Source of the DNA: Mycolicibacterium moriokaense
GTDB taxonomy: Bacteria > Actinomycetota > Actinomycetes > Mycobacteriales > Mycobacteriaceae
DNA: 64,000 nt
Direction of reading: 5' to 3'
Assembly: GCF_003201655.1 (NCBI RefSeq)
Contig: NZ_QJJU01000022.1
Location: 43,485 to 107,484 of the forward strand
The notes under the pieces are model-generated. The model was given only the letters and a program-made list of their open reading frames with translations, made no database searches and was not told where the DNA came from. This document shows positions 49,943 to 59,371 of this stretch, piece after piece (the first letter of the stretch is position 1; each line of letters starts with the position of its first letter). The translations under genes were made by a program, and so were the position numbers.

Positions 49943-50964
49943 CAGTCGTGTTGGTCGACCCGCGCCGCCCATCGTTGGTCCCTATCGAGGCGATTGACCT
50001 GTTAGCTGGCGACGTTCAGTACACCGAGGAGATGCCCGTCAAGGTGCCGTGGTCGCTGCCTGCGGCCCGCCCCGCCTACGACGGCGACGACGCCCCGGTG
50101 TTGCTGTCGTCGGATCCCGACCATCCCGCGGTGAAGGCACGACTTGCGGCAGGCGACAAGCTGATCGCCGCCCCCGACTCCGCGCCGGGCGACCGGCTGG
50201 TCGATGCCGTGGCGATGATGGACAAGCTGCGTACGTCCGGGCCGTGGGAGAGCGAACAGACCCACGACTCGCTGCGCCGCTACCTGCTCGAGGAGACCTA
50301 CGAGGTGTTCGACGCGGTGCGCGGCGGCAACGCCGACGAGCTGCGTGAGGAGCTCGGAGACGTGTTGCTGCAGGTGCTGTTTCACGCGCGCATCGCCGAG
50401 GACGCGCCGCAACACCCGTTCAGCATCGACGATGTGGCCGATTCGCTCGTGCGCAAGCTAGGCAACAGGGTGCCCGCGGTGCTCGCCGGTGAATCGATTT
50501 CGCTGGACGAGCAGCTCGCGCAGTGGGAGGAGCGCAAGGCATTGGAAAAACGGGCGAAGTCGTCCAATTTTTCAAGCATGGACGACGTACCCACTGGGCA
50601 GCCGGCATTGGCGTTGGCGCAGAAGGTTCTTGAGCGAATCTCTGTCGCGAGGCTCCCCGCGGATCTCATCCCGGACACCATCACTTCTGTAACCGTGTCG
50701 GCTGGTTCGGACGCCGAGAATGTTTTGCGTTCAGCGACTTTGGAGTTCATGGACACCGTACGCGGCGTCGAGCGCGCGATCGCGGCCGGCCGCCGTGGCG
50801 AGGACGTCCCGGAGGAGCTCGACGTGGCGACGCTTGGGGAGATCACCGAAGAGGAGTGGCGGGCCTACTGGCCGTCTGCGGACGCTGAGCCCGAGCCCGA
50901 GCCGGTGGACGACGCCGAAGAACTCGACGAGAGCGACACGGTCGCGGAGAAGTTCACCGCGTAG
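49939..50964 (+). CDS. mazG: nucleoside triphosphate pyrophosphohydrolase MazG
   Basis: A 341-residue housecleaning enzyme that hydrolyses (d)NTPs, including oxidised ones, to monophosphates. The catalytic all-helical MazG core is SLRRYLLEETYEVFDAVRGGNADELREELGDVLLQVLFHARIAED near residues 110-155, with the E-x2-E...E-x2-D metal-binding set intact. An N-terminal 70-residue extension and a C-terminal acidic tail are seen in mycobacterial MazG. It is coupled to mfd through ATGA, linking repair and nucleotide sanitation. Confidence 0.93.
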   Translation: MTVVLVDPRRPSLVPIEAIDLLAGDVQYTEEMPVKVPWSLPAARPAYDGDDAPVLLSSDPDHPAVKARLAAGDKLIAAPDSAPGDRLVDAVAMMDKLRTSGPWESEQTHDSLRRYLLEETYEVFDAVRGGNADELREELGDVLLQVLFHARIAEDAPQHPFSIDDVADSLVRKLGNRVPAVLAGESISLDEQLAQWEERKALEKRAKSSNFSSMDDVPTGQPALALAQKVLERISVARLPADLIPDTITSVTVSAGSDAENVLRSATLEFMDTVRGVERAIAAGRRGEDVPEELDVATLGEITEEEWRAYWPSADAEPEPEPVDDAEELDESDTVAEKFTA

Positions 50965-51634
50965 CCGGCGCCGGGCACAGTCCTTTTTGCCCGCTGGCAC
51001 ATCTGATGCAGACGCAGATCACCGACCTTCGGGACGTCGTCACTGAGGTTGAGAGAACTTGCAACCCCGAAGACACGGTGATGGCCACCATAAAGGGCCT
51101 CGGCGCTGTATGCCGGGCACTCCCACGACAACAGCAGATCGACGCCGCGCTTGCCGAATTAAGCAACTATCTCGCAGCGGCCTGCTGGATGTTGCCGCCC
51201 GATGCGCTCATCACCAGCCGGTTAAGGTCGCGGTCGATCCCACCGTTGTTCGGGGCGCTGTTGATGTTCATGTCACCATTGAGATGCTCAGTCTGCTGTT
51301 TGAAGTTCGTGAGTCCGTCTCCGACGAGCACCCGAAAGTCCGCAGTCGGCTGCTTGTCGGCGTGGTGAGGCGGGTATCGGTCGCCGCCACAACGGGTCCG
51401 GAGTTGAGCATGCCCGGGGAACAGTCCAGTCCACAGCTAATTGGCGGTTCGTTGGCAGCGAACACACGGGAAGATCGCCCAGTGGCGGTTATCGCAACTG
51501 TGGCGTCAATTTCTTCTCGTTGCCGTATCAAACACCTGCGGTTGAGCGTATGGTTCGTGCCGGTTGGCGACAGTCTACGCACACAGATTGCGTCCCATGG
51601 GCCCAGAACCGGATCTGAGAGCGGGAGCACCGAC
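50965..51634. other. 670-base gap before the glycine-rich protein gene, one doubtful small frame
   Basis: An ATG frame at 51006-51368 (plus strand, 120 residues) begins with plausible helical protein sequence (TDLRDVVTEVERTCNPEDTVMATIKGLGAV, then QQQIDAALAELSNYLAAACWML) but turns into low-quality sequence after about residue 70. It may be a decayed or frame-shifted gene. From 51370 onwards no convincing frame is seen apart from the in-frame read into the repeat protein, which lacks family character. A GGGAG ribosome site at 51623-51627 serves the next gene. Confidence 0.45.
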
Positions 51635-53287
51635 ATGCGGACTGCGACGACGGCCAGCAAACATCGGGCTACGAACACAGCGAAAAGGACCGCGGCCACA
51701 AGGGCCGCGCGGAAGCAGGCACTGAGCCGCGCCGCGCGGCGCACCATGGTGGGTGCGGCGTTGGCGGCCGGGATCATCACCGCCGGCGTCGGCGCGGCCA
51801 CTATGTCCGCCGCTCCCGCGGTCGCCGATTCCCTGTGCACGGGGCCGCCCCCGACGTGCTTGACCGGCGGCGCCCAGAATTCCACGCTGGCGGTCTCGCC
51901 GGGGATCGGCGCTGCGGCAGCGGCTACCGGTGGTCCATTCCTTGGGCTGTTTGGCGACGGCGTCAACGCCGCGGCCAACTGCACCGGCGCTGCCTGCAAC
52001 GGCGGTGCCGGCGGGCTGTTCTTCGGCAACGGCGGCAACGGCGCCAACGGCGGCACCGGCGGCAACGCCGGGCTGCTGTTCGGCAACGGCGGCCGCGGCG
52101 GTGACGGTGGCCCCGGGCAGCCCGGCGGTAACGGCGGCAACGCCGCGCTGCTGTTCGGCAACGGCGGGGCCGGCGGCACCGGGGGGGCCGGCGCCACCGG
52201 CGCCACCGGGGTCAACCCCACCGCCAACGGCATGTCCGCGGCCGACGGCACCAGCATCGGCAACAACAACGGCTTCAACTCGGTGGGCGCCAACGCCGGC
52301 AACGGCCACGACGCCACCAGCCCGGGCACCGCCGGCGGCAACGGCGGCAACATCGGCGTCTTCAACGGCGAGGGAGACTTTGGCACCGGTCATGGCGGTA
52401 ATGCCGGTAACGGTGGGGCCGGCGCGCCCGGCGGCAACGGCGGCAACGGCGGCACCATCGGCTTCGGCAACGGCCAAACAATCAACGGCACCGGCAATGG
52501 CGGCAACGCCGGTGCGGGCGGGCCGGGTGGCACCGGAGCCAACGGCGGCAACGGCGGCAACATCGGCGACCACAACGGCGAGGGCCTCGGCGGCCCCATC
52601 TCCGGCGGCCCCGTCGGCAACGGCAATGGCGGCAACGCCGGTGCGGGCGGGCCGGGTGGCACCGGAGCGAACGGCGGCCCAGGTGGCGGCGGCGCGGCGG
52701 GCGGTGCCGGCGGTAACGGCGGGCTGTTCGGGGGCGGCGGCCCGGGCGGGCAGGGCGGGCCCGGTGGGCAGGGCGGCACCGCAGCCACCGGCGGCGGCGG
52801 TGGCGGCGGCGGCGGCATCGGCGCCAACAACGGCGCCGGCGGCGGTGAAGGCATTGGTCACGGTGGTAACGCCGGTGCCGGCGGGGCGGGTGGCACCGGG
52901 GGCAGCGGCGGCAGCGGCGGGCAAGGCGGGCCCGGCGGGCCCGGCGGCAACGGCGGGCCGTTGGGGGCCGGTGGGCCCGGCGGTAAGGGCGGCAACGCCG
53001 GTGTCGGCGGGACCGGCGGCGGCGGCGGCAACGGCGGCAACGGCGGCACCATCGGCGCCAACAACGGCGGCCAGGCCATCCCCCAGTTGCCCGGCACCGG
53101 CAATGCCGGCTCGGTGGGCGCGGGCGGGCCCGCCGGCATGGGCGGTTCCGGCGGCCCGGCGGGCACCCCGGGAACAGGTGGTTCCGGCGGCGGCGGCGGA
53201 CTGGGCACCGGCACCAAAGGCACACCCGGCGGCCCGGGCGGTACCGGATCCGGCGGGGGCACCGGCACACCCGGGGTCCACGGCTGA
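51635..53287 (+). CDS. secreted glycine/asparagine-rich repeat protein (PGRS-like, no PE domain)
   Basis: A 550-residue protein. Residues 1-38 are Arg/Lys/Thr/Ala-rich, 39-60 hydrophobic (MVGAALAAGIITAGVGAATM) and the signal likely ends after Ala64 (PAVA-D). The rest is an array of GGx and NGG triplets: NGGNGGNIG, GAGGPGGTGANGG, and aliphatic spacers (LLFGNGG, IGANNG) at intervals, as in PE_PGRS proteins of M. tuberculosis. There is no PE domain, so export would be by Sec or Tat rather than type VII. The GC content is extreme. GGGAG lies seven bases before the ATG. Wall or surface location and calcium-binding beta-rolls are guesses from the repeat type. Confidence 0.75.
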   Translation: MRTATTASKHRATNTAKRTAATRAARKQALSRAARRTMVGAALAAGIITAGVGAATMSAAPAVADSLCTGPPPTCLTGGAQNSTLAVSPGIGAAAAATGGPFLGLFGDGVNAAANCTGAACNGGAGGLFFGNGGNGANGGTGGNAGLLFGNGGRGGDGGPGQPGGNGGNAALLFGNGGAGGTGGAGATGATGVNPTANGMSAADGTSIGNNNGFNSVGANAGNGHDATSPGTAGGNGGNIGVFNGEGDFGTGHGGNAGNGGAGAPGGNGGNGGTIGFGNGQTINGTGNGGNAGAGGPGGTGANGGNGGNIGDHNGEGLGGPISGGPVGNGNGGNAGAGGPGGTGANGGPGGGGAAGGAGGNGGLFGGGGPGGQGGPGGQGGTAATGGGGGGGGGIGANNGAGGGEGIGHGGNAGAGGAGGTGGSGGSGGQGGPGGPGGNGGPLGAGGPGGKGGNAGVGGTGGGGGNGGNGGTIGANNGGQAIPQLPGTGNAGSVGAGGPAGMGGSGGPAGTPGTGGSGGGGGLGTGTKGTPGGPGGTGSGGGTGTPGVHG

Positions 53288-53739
53288 GCGGGCAACCCCG
53301 TTCGGTCAGCCCTCATCGCCGGACGAAGCGGAGTCAATCACCCGATTGGACGTCGGTGAATAGCGGAAGGCCCTTGTCACCTGGTGGATTGACCACGACG
53401 TGACTTCTGCTGCCACCCGCACTTGGTGAACCACAACGTGCCGACTGCTGGGCACCCACGGCGGTCCGATCGCCTGTAAGCAGTGATCCCCGTTGTGCCC
53501 GGCGGTGATGCCTGCCGCCATCGACGCGCTGGTGAACACGCCGCGGCGTAGCACCCGATCGGTGAGAACGAACAGAGGATCAAAACCCGGTCCAGACACC
53601 CGTCGAAACCGCCGCGCCGAAGAAACCCGATCCACAGGTATTGCCTATTGCCCGCTGGGTTCAGATGACCGACGCGACGACCCGTGCGCGACCTTGTCGC
53701 TCAGAGGCGGGCAAAAAGACACACGCCGGTCCGGGGTGG
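53288..53739. other. 452-base gap, no supportable gene
   Basis: This lies between the repeat protein and the convergent efeB stop. The longest frame (53306-53635, minus, 109 residues) has no family character and a mixed composition. Two loosely similar stretches, TTGACCACGACGTG near 53390 and GTGAACCACAACGTG near 53426, repeat once. It could hold a degraded mobile element or the terminators of both neighbours, but nothing definite is visible. Confidence 0.5.
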
Positions 53740-55059
53740 TCAGCCGAAGAGCGTCGAACCCCAGTAGGCCGACGAATCACCCTCGCGCAGCCCGGGTGGG
53801 CAGGCGAAAACCGCAGTGCCCGTGTGGAAGATGTACTCGTTGAGCGCGTCGCCGGACATCTGCGCCAGCACCGGGATGAAGTTCGTCGTTGGGCTCCGCA
53901 CGAACGCGATGAAGAACAGTCCGGCATCCAGGTGCCCGAACCCGTCGGAACCGTCGGTGAAGTTGTATCCGCGGCGCAACATCCTGACACCGCCCACGTG
54001 AGCGGGCGCCACCAACCGGATGTGGGCGTCGACATCGACCAACGGTGTGCCCTCGGCATCCTTGATGTCGAAGTCCACCGTCGCGAACTCGTCGTCGTAT
54101 CCGTTGGGTGCGCCGCTGCCCTTCTGCCTTCCGATCACCCGCTCCTGCTCGCGCAGTGTCGTGCGGTCCCACGCCTCGATGCGGTTTCGAATGCGCCGCG
54201 TCACAAGGTAGGTGCCGCCCGCCAGCCAGTCGGGCCCGTCACCCGCCGCGACCCAGACGTTCTTGTCAAGGACCTCGGTGTCCTCGGCCTTGAGGTTGTT
54301 CGTTCCGTCCTTGAACCCCAGCATGTTTCGCGGAGTGGACTGTTCCCGCGTCGTCGACGACGTGCGACCGAACCCGAGCTGCGAGTAACGTACCGCGACA
54401 GTCCCGAACCCGACGCGGGCCAAGTTGCGGACGGCGTGCACGGCCACCTGCGGGTCGTGCGCGCATGCCTGGATGCAGATGTCGCCACCACAGCGGGCGG
54501 GGTCGAGGATCTCATTGGTGAACTTCGGCAGATCGGCCAGCCCGGCGGGGCGCTGGGCGGCAATCGCGAACCTGTCCTTGCCGTCCTTGGCGAAGAACGA
54601 CGGACCGAACCCGATTGTCAGCGTCAGCGCGGACGCAGGCAATCCCAGCGCCTCACCCGTATCATCCGGCGGCGCATACGGATTGCCCCCGGTAGCGCCA
54701 TTCGGCACTGCATCATCGCCCTGCGTCATCCGCTCGGCCATCTGAGTCCACTGCTTGAGCAGGTCGATGACGTCGTCGCGGTTGTCCGTCGTGACGTCGA
54801 ACGCGGCGAAGTGCATCCGGTCCTGCTGAGGCGTGATGATGCCCGCCTGGCGTTCACCGCGGAACGGAACCGGTTGGTCCAGACCGCCAAAGGCAGTGCT
54901 GGCCGCCGACGCGCGGCCGGCAAGTGCCCCCGCCCCGGCCGCACCGACGACCGCTGCGGTCACCCCGGCGGCACCGAACAGCCTGCGCCGGGACAGACCC
55001 GAAGGTGGCGGATCTAGCTGTGCCGCAGGGGTTTCCGGGTTACTTGGGAGCGATGGCAC
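53740..55059 (-). CDS. efeB: EfeB: Tat-exported Dyp-type heme peroxidase / deferrochelatase
   Basis: A 439-residue dye-decolourising peroxidase of the EfeB group. A twin-arginine signal (SRRRLFGAAGVTAAVVGAAGAG) exports it folded. The family motif G-x2-D-G appears as MLGFKDGTNNL, and the heme-ligating His lies in VDAHIRLVAPAHVGGVRMLRRGYNF. It works with EfeO and EfeU in iron acquisition, oxidising ferrous iron or freeing iron from heme. The first 20 bases overlap the efeO stop, so it is the third gene of efeUOB. Confidence 0.93.
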   Translation of the reverse strand: MPSLPSNPETPAAQLDPPPSGLSRRRLFGAAGVTAAVVGAAGAGALAGRASAASTAFGGLDQPVPFRGERQAGIITPQQDRMHFAAFDVTTDNRDDVIDLLKQWTQMAERMTQGDDAVPNGATGGNPYAPPDDTGEALGLPASALTLTIGFGPSFFAKDGKDRFAIAAQRPAGLADLPKFTNEILDPARCGGDICIQACAHDPQVAVHAVRNLARVGFGTVAVRYSQLGFGRTSSTTREQSTPRNMLGFKDGTNNLKAEDTEVLDKNVWVAAGDGPDWLAGGTYLVTRRIRNRIEAWDRTTLREQERVIGRQKGSGAPNGYDDEFATVDFDIKDAEGTPLVDVDAHIRLVAPAHVGGVRMLRRGYNFTDGSDGFGHLDAGLFFIAFVRSPTTNFIPVLAQMSGDALNEYIFHTGTAVFACPPGLREGDSSAYWGSTLFG

Positions 55060-56197
55060 CTTGCACCTGGCTGACTTCGTTGGACAATGCGTCGATGGCG
55101 CGAGACAGCTCCTGGCGCTGCGGCTCGGTCACCTTGTCGTAGAACACAAAACCGTCGCCCTGGCGGTACTTCTCGAGCAGCGCCTCGACTTCTGCGAACC
55201 GCTGATCTACCTTCTTGCCGAGTTCGGCGTTGCGCTCGTCGAGGATCGGCCGCACCGCCGCGACCGCTGTCTGCGAACCGTCGACGTTGGCCTTGAAGTC
55301 AAACAGGTCGGTGTGGCTGAACGTGTCCTCTTCGCCGGTGATCTTGCTCCTGGCGATCTCGTCGAGCAGGCCCTGCGCACCACCGGCGATCTGGGTGGAG
55401 TCGATCTTGTAATCGGGGGACTTAACGCCTGCTTCGAGCTCCTTGACGTCGGTCATCAGCTGGTCGGCCATCGCGTTGCTGTCGGGCTGCAGGCCGGTCA
55501 CCCACAGGTCCTTCTCCAGCCGGTGGAATCCCGTCCACTTCTGACCCGGTTCGAGGTTCGCCTCGCGGAGGTCGATGCGGGGATCGAGATCGTTGGGGAA
55601 CGACTCGGCCACCGGCTCGATGCGCTCGTAATAGGTGCGGGCGATCGGGAACTGCGCCTTGGCCGCGTTGACGTCACCCTTCTTGACCGCGTCGACGAAG
55701 ATCTGCGTGGCCGAGATCAGCGCGTCGGTCTGGCTGCTCACGTAGCGCTTGTAGTTGTTGGAGGCCTCTTTGAACTTGCCCGCGTCGTCGACTTTGACGG
55801 GCTCGCCGGTGACCTTGAAGTCCGCGCGGAGGCCGTCGCCGACCATGCCTGGCTTGCACGCCGTCTGATAGGTGCCGGGCTCGCTCAGCTGCACGATCAG
55901 CTTGCGCTGCAACCCGGGGGAGATGTTCTCCACCTCGCCCATCACCCGCTCGCCCTCGCTGTAGACGTAGAACTCCGTCACCTTGTTGCCATTGTTGGTG
56001 ATGACGAAAGTGCTTGGCCCCGTTGTGGCTTCAGTGCCCGACAGCTCACACGCCGTGTCGGACGCGGTGACGGTGATATCCGCGGGGGCGCTCTTGCCCG
56101 GGTCGGTGGGCTTCGCCTCCTCCTTGGCCTGGCAGCTCGTCAACGCGAGTGTCGCCAGTGCAGCGGTGGCGACGGCGAACGGGGTTTGGAACTTCAC
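55040..56197 (-). CDS. efeO: EfeO: iron-binding periplasmic lipoprotein
   Basis: A 385-residue protein with lipobox LTSC (Cys22), an N-terminal cupredoxin-like domain (about 35-135, ITVTASDTACELSGTEATTGPSTFVITNNGNKVTEFYVYSEG) and an M75/imelysin-like C-terminal domain with the metal motif H-x2-E in GFHRLEKDLW. It passes iron to the EfeU permease. The GTG at 56197 shares GTGA with the efeU stop; the long frame upstream is a shadow of efeU. Confidence 0.93.
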   Translation of the reverse strand: MKFQTPFAVATAALATLALTSCQAKEEAKPTDPGKSAPADITVTASDTACELSGTEATTGPSTFVITNNGNKVTEFYVYSEGERVMGEVENISPGLQRKLIVQLSEPGTYQTACKPGMVGDGLRADFKVTGEPVKVDDAGKFKEASNNYKRYVSSQTDALISATQIFVDAVKKGDVNAAKAQFPIARTYYERIEPVAESFPNDLDPRIDLREANLEPGQKWTGFHRLEKDLWVTGLQPDSNAMADQLMTDVKELEAGVKSPDYKIDSTQIAGGAQGLLDEIARSKITGEEDTFSHTDLFDFKANVDGSQTAVAAVRPILDERNAELGKKVDQRFAEVEALLEKYRQGDGFVFYDKVTEPQRQELSRAIDALSNEVSQVQGAIAPK

Positions 56198-57108
56198 GTG
56201 GTCGACCTTTCGGGTTCGGGTAGGGGTTGGGGGGACGGATCGGGTTTCGCAGGCGTCTTCGTCGGGCGCAGGAAGGTCGTCAGCACGACGACGAGGTAGG
56301 TCAGCCAGGCCGCGAGCTGCAGCACGGTCGGCGTCGGCGTCACGTTGAAGACGCCCTGAATGATCTCGCCGTACCAGGACGACCAGTTGAACCATGTACT
56401 GATGTCGAACGCCTTCGCGCTCAGGCCCGGCAGCCAGCCGACGGTCTGCAACGCGCCGATTCCGTAGGACAGGATTCCTGCGGCGACGACGATGAGGAAG
56501 GTGCCGGTATAGGAGAAGAACTTCGCGAGGTTGATGCGTACAGCGCCTGCATACATCCCGTACGCGATCGCGGTGGCGGCCAGCACCCCGATCACGAGTC
56601 CGATCAGCGGCCACGCCGTTTCTGCTTCGGCGTAGCCCACCATGAACAGCGCGGTCTCGACGCCTTCGCGCCCGACGGCCAGGAAGGCCAGTGCCAGCAC
56701 CGCCAGCGATCCGGTTTCCAGCGCGCGCTCCATATCGCCGCGCAGCTCGCCCGAAATCGACGCGGCGGCCCTCCTCATCCAGAGCACCATCGTCGTGACG
56801 ATGGTGACGGCCACCAGCGAGGCAATACCGGCGATGGCCTCGGCGGCCAGGCCCGAGATCGTGTTCTCGCCGTATTGGATGACAAGGAACACCGCGACGG
56901 TCATCGCGATTGCCGTGGCGACGCCGAGCCACACCCACTTCAGGGCGTCGCGCCGATGGGCCTTCACCAGGAAGGCCACCAGAATCATTACCACGATGCC
57001 GGTCTCGAGGCCCTCACGCAGACCGATCAAACCGCTTCCGAACAGCTGCGATGTGATGTTGGGCGCGGCAGCGTGAATACTGACACCAAGGTCCGTACCA
57101 GCAGTCAT
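56194..57108 (-). CDS. efeU: EfeU: ferrous/ferric iron permease (FTR1 family)
   Basis: A 304-residue membrane protein with about seven helices. Both R-E-x2-E iron motifs are present: LREGLET in helix 1 and GREGVET in helix 4. The C-terminal tail is Pro-rich. GAGGAC at 57115-57120 favours the ATG at 57108 (MTAGTDLG), with eight bases spacing; ATGs at 57114 and 57135 are in frame upstream. First gene of the efeUOB operon under an IdeR-like box. Confidence 0.93.
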   Translation of the reverse strand: MTAGTDLGVSIHAAAPNITSQLFGSGLIGLREGLETGIVVMILVAFLVKAHRRDALKWVWLGVATAIAMTVAVFLVIQYGENTISGLAAEAIAGIASLVAVTIVTTMVLWMRRAAASISGELRGDMERALETGSLAVLALAFLAVGREGVETALFMVGYAEAETAWPLIGLVIGVLAATAIAYGMYAGAVRINLAKFFSYTGTFLIVVAAGILSYGIGALQTVGWLPGLSAKAFDISTWFNWSSWYGEIIQGVFNVTPTPTVLQLAAWLTYLVVVLTTFLRPTKTPAKPDPSPQPLPEPERSTT

Positions 57109-57144
57109 CAGCATGTCCTCACTACGCCAATCCATTTACTTTGC

Positions 57145-57178
57145 TTTGGCTTGCCAAACCAAGGTGTGGCTCACCTTA
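57145..57178 (-). promoter_or_regulatory. IdeR/DtxR-like box and adjacent palindrome upstream of efeUOB
   Basis: On the minus strand TAAGGTGAGCCACACCTTG (57178-57160) matches the DtxR/IdeR consensus TTAGGTTAGCCTAACCTAA at 13 of 19 positions and is a perfect AAGGTG/CACCTT palindrome. Five bases away TTTGGC-TT-GCCAAA (57145-57158) forms a second perfect palindrome. Iron-dependent repression of efeUOB by IdeR fits the operon's job. Confidence 0.65.
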
Positions 57179-57280
57179 ACAGGGGTCGGGGTGGGAGGGT
57201 ACACGTCCGATGACGGTTGCGGATCTGGTCCGAGCGCGTGGGACGATGGGCAACTAACGAAGCGGGTTTGAGGGAGTCCG

Positions 57281-58012
57281 GTGTCGCCAGTGCGTTGGCT
57301 GCGGGCTGTCGCGGTGATAGGCGCGACAGCACTGCTGATGGCTTCCAGCTGCTCATGGCAACTGGGCACGCCGATACCCGATGGTGTGCCGCCGCCAGCG
57401 GGCGATCCCGTTCCCAAGATCGACACCCACGCCAAGGGCAGGCCCGCCGATCAGCTGCACGAATGGGCAGCCAAACGCGCGCCTGCAATGAGCATGCCGG
57501 TCACCGCGCTAGAGGCCTACGCCTACGCCGCGCGTGTCGCCGAGGTCGAGAACCCCGACTGCCATATCGCGTGGACGACACTGGCCGGTATCGGGCAGGT
57601 GGAAAGCCACCACGGCACCTACCGCGGCGCGGTCATCGCGCCGAACGGTGACGTCACGCCCCCGATCCGGGGCGTCCGCCTCGACGGCACCAACGGCAAC
57701 CTGGAGATCATCGACAACGACGGCGGCGACATGGACGGCGATGATCAGTACGCCAGGGCCATGGGACCGATGCAGTTCATCCCCGACACGTGGAAGCTCT
57801 ATGGCGTCGACGCCAACAACGACGGCATCATCAGCCCGGACAACTTCGACGACGCGGCGCTTTCGGCGGCAGGGTATCTGTGCTGGCGCGGAAAGGACAT
57901 GGCCAGCCCTCGCGGCTGGATGGACGCGCTGCGGGCCTACAACCATTCCGACCAGTACGCACGCACCGTGCGCGACTGGGCGACGGCCTACGCCAACGGA
58001 CACCCCCTCTAA
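57281..58012 (+). CDS. lpqU: lytic transglycosylase-like lipoprotein LpqU
   Basis: A 243-residue lipoprotein (lipobox ending at Cys24, LLMASSC) with an SLT/MltB-type transglycosylase domain: catalytic Glu in AGIGQVESHHGTYRG, then RAMGPMQFIPDTWKLYGVDANNDGIISPDNFDDAALSAAGYLC. It would cut peptidoglycan glycan strands at the outer membrane face. Length and position before eno equal M. tuberculosis Rv1022 (lpqU). GTG start at 57281. Confidence 0.93.
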   Translation: MSPVRWLRAVAVIGATALLMASSCSWQLGTPIPDGVPPPAGDPVPKIDTHAKGRPADQLHEWAAKRAPAMSMPVTALEAYAYAARVAEVENPDCHIAWTTLAGIGQVESHHGTYRGAVIAPNGDVTPPIRGVRLDGTNGNLEIIDNDGGDMDGDDQYARAMGPMQFIPDTWKLYGVDANNDGIISPDNFDDAALSAAGYLCWRGKDMASPRGWMDALRAYNHSDQYARTVRDWATAYANGHPL

Positions 58013-58078
58013 GCACGCCGCGGGCGGGGCAACGCTCTAGGCTCAAATCCGTCCAGCCCCATTACCAAGGAGAAGCCA

Positions 58079-59368
58079 GTGCCCATCATCGAGCAGGTCG
58101 GAGCCCGCGAGATCCTCGATTCCCGCGGTAACCCGACGGTCGAGGTCGAAGTGGCCCTGCTGGACGGCACGTTCGCCCGTGCCGCGGTGCCGTCGGGCGC
58201 CTCGACCGGTGAGCACGAGGCGGTGGAACTGCGCGACGGCGGTGCCCGCTACGGCGGCAAGGGCGTCGAGAAGGCCGTTGAGGCCGTGCTCGACGAGATC
58301 GCGCCAGCGGTCATCGGGCTGAGCGCCGACGATCAGCGGCTGGTTGACCAGGCGCTCGTCGACCTGGATGGCACGCCGGACAAGTCGCGGCTGGGCGCCA
58401 ACGCGATGCTTGGGGTGTCGCTGGCGGTGGCCAAGGCCGCGGCGGACTCGGCTGGGCTGCCGCTGTTCCGCTACATCGGCGGACCCAACGCGCACATCCT
58501 GCCGGTGCCGATGATGAACATCCTCAACGGTGGCGCACACGCCGACACCGGCGTCGACGTCCAGGAGTTCATGGTCGCGCCGATCGGAGCGCCAAGCTTC
58601 AAAGAGGCTCTGCGCTGGGGTGCCGAGGTGTACCACGCGCTGAAAGGGGTGCTCAAGAAGCAGGGGCTGGCAACCGGTCTCGGCGACGAGGGCGGGTTCG
58701 CTCCCGACGTGGCAGGCACCAAGGCCGCGCTGGATCTGATCCTCAGCGCCATCGAGTTGACGGGCTTCAAGGCAGGTTCCGATGTGGCACTCGCGCTTGA
58801 TGTTGCGGCGACCGAATTCTTCACCGACGGGACGGGTTACAAGTTCGAGAAGGAAACCCGCACCGCAGAGCAGATGTCGGAGTTCTACGCCGGCCTTATC
58901 GACTCCTACCCGTTGGTGTCGATCGAAGACCCGCTGTCCGAGGACGACTGGGACGGCTGGGTGGCGCTGACGACGGCGATCGGCGAGCGCGTCCAGCTCG
59001 TCGGCGACGACCTGTTCGTCACCAACCCGGAGCGTCTGGAGGACGGCATCGAAAAGGGCGCGGCCAACGCGCTGTTGGTGAAGGTCAACCAGATTGGAAC
59101 GCTCACCGAAACGCTGGATGCGGTGGCGCTCGCGCACTCCAGCGGCTACCGAACGATGATGAGTCACCGCAGCGGCGAGACGGAGGACACCACGATCGCC
59201 GACCTCGCCGTGGCGGTCGGCAGCGGCCAGATCAAGACCGGTGCGCCTGCGCGCAGTGAGCGTGTCGCCAAGTACAACCAGCTGCTGCGCATCGAGGAGA
59301 CCCTCGGCGACGCGGCACGCTATGCCGGCGACCTGGCCTTCCCGCGCTTCTCGGTGGAGACGAAATAG
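58079..59368 (+). CDS. eno: enolase (phosphopyruvate hydratase)
   Basis: A 429-residue glycolytic enzyme interconverting 2-phosphoglycerate and phosphoenolpyruvate. It has IEQVGAREILDSRGNPTVEVEV at the N-terminus, substrate loop SGASTGEHEAVELRDG, the catalytic lysine in LLVKVNQIGTLTET and the signature SHRSGETEDTTIADLAVA. GTG start with AAGGAG about 9 bases upstream. Three bases separate it from divIC. Confidence 0.98.
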   Translation: MPIIEQVGAREILDSRGNPTVEVEVALLDGTFARAAVPSGASTGEHEAVELRDGGARYGGKGVEKAVEAVLDEIAPAVIGLSADDQRLVDQALVDLDGTPDKSRLGANAMLGVSLAVAKAAADSAGLPLFRYIGGPNAHILPVPMMNILNGGAHADTGVDVQEFMVAPIGAPSFKEALRWGAEVYHALKGVLKKQGLATGLGDEGGFAPDVAGTKAALDLILSAIELTGFKAGSDVALALDVAATEFFTDGTGYKFEKETRTAEQMSEFYAGLIDSYPLVSIEDPLSEDDWDGWVALTTAIGERVQLVGDDLFVTNPERLEDGIEKGAANALLVKVNQIGTLTETLDAVALAHSSGYRTMMSHRSGETEDTTIADLAVAVGSGQIKTGAPARSERVAKYNQLLRIEETLGDAARYAGDLAFPRFSVETK

Positions 59369-59371
59369 CCC

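Noticed and set aside
51900..53290. Dense short repeats considered as CRISPR or tandem DNA repeats, and long Pro/Arg-rich frames on the other strands
   Set aside because: The repeats encode GGN/GGx protein triplets without constant repeat units or unique spacers; the other frames are shadows of that composition.
53306..53635. 109-residue minus-strand frame
   Set aside because: No recognisable domain, ribosome site or coding character; described only as a gap.
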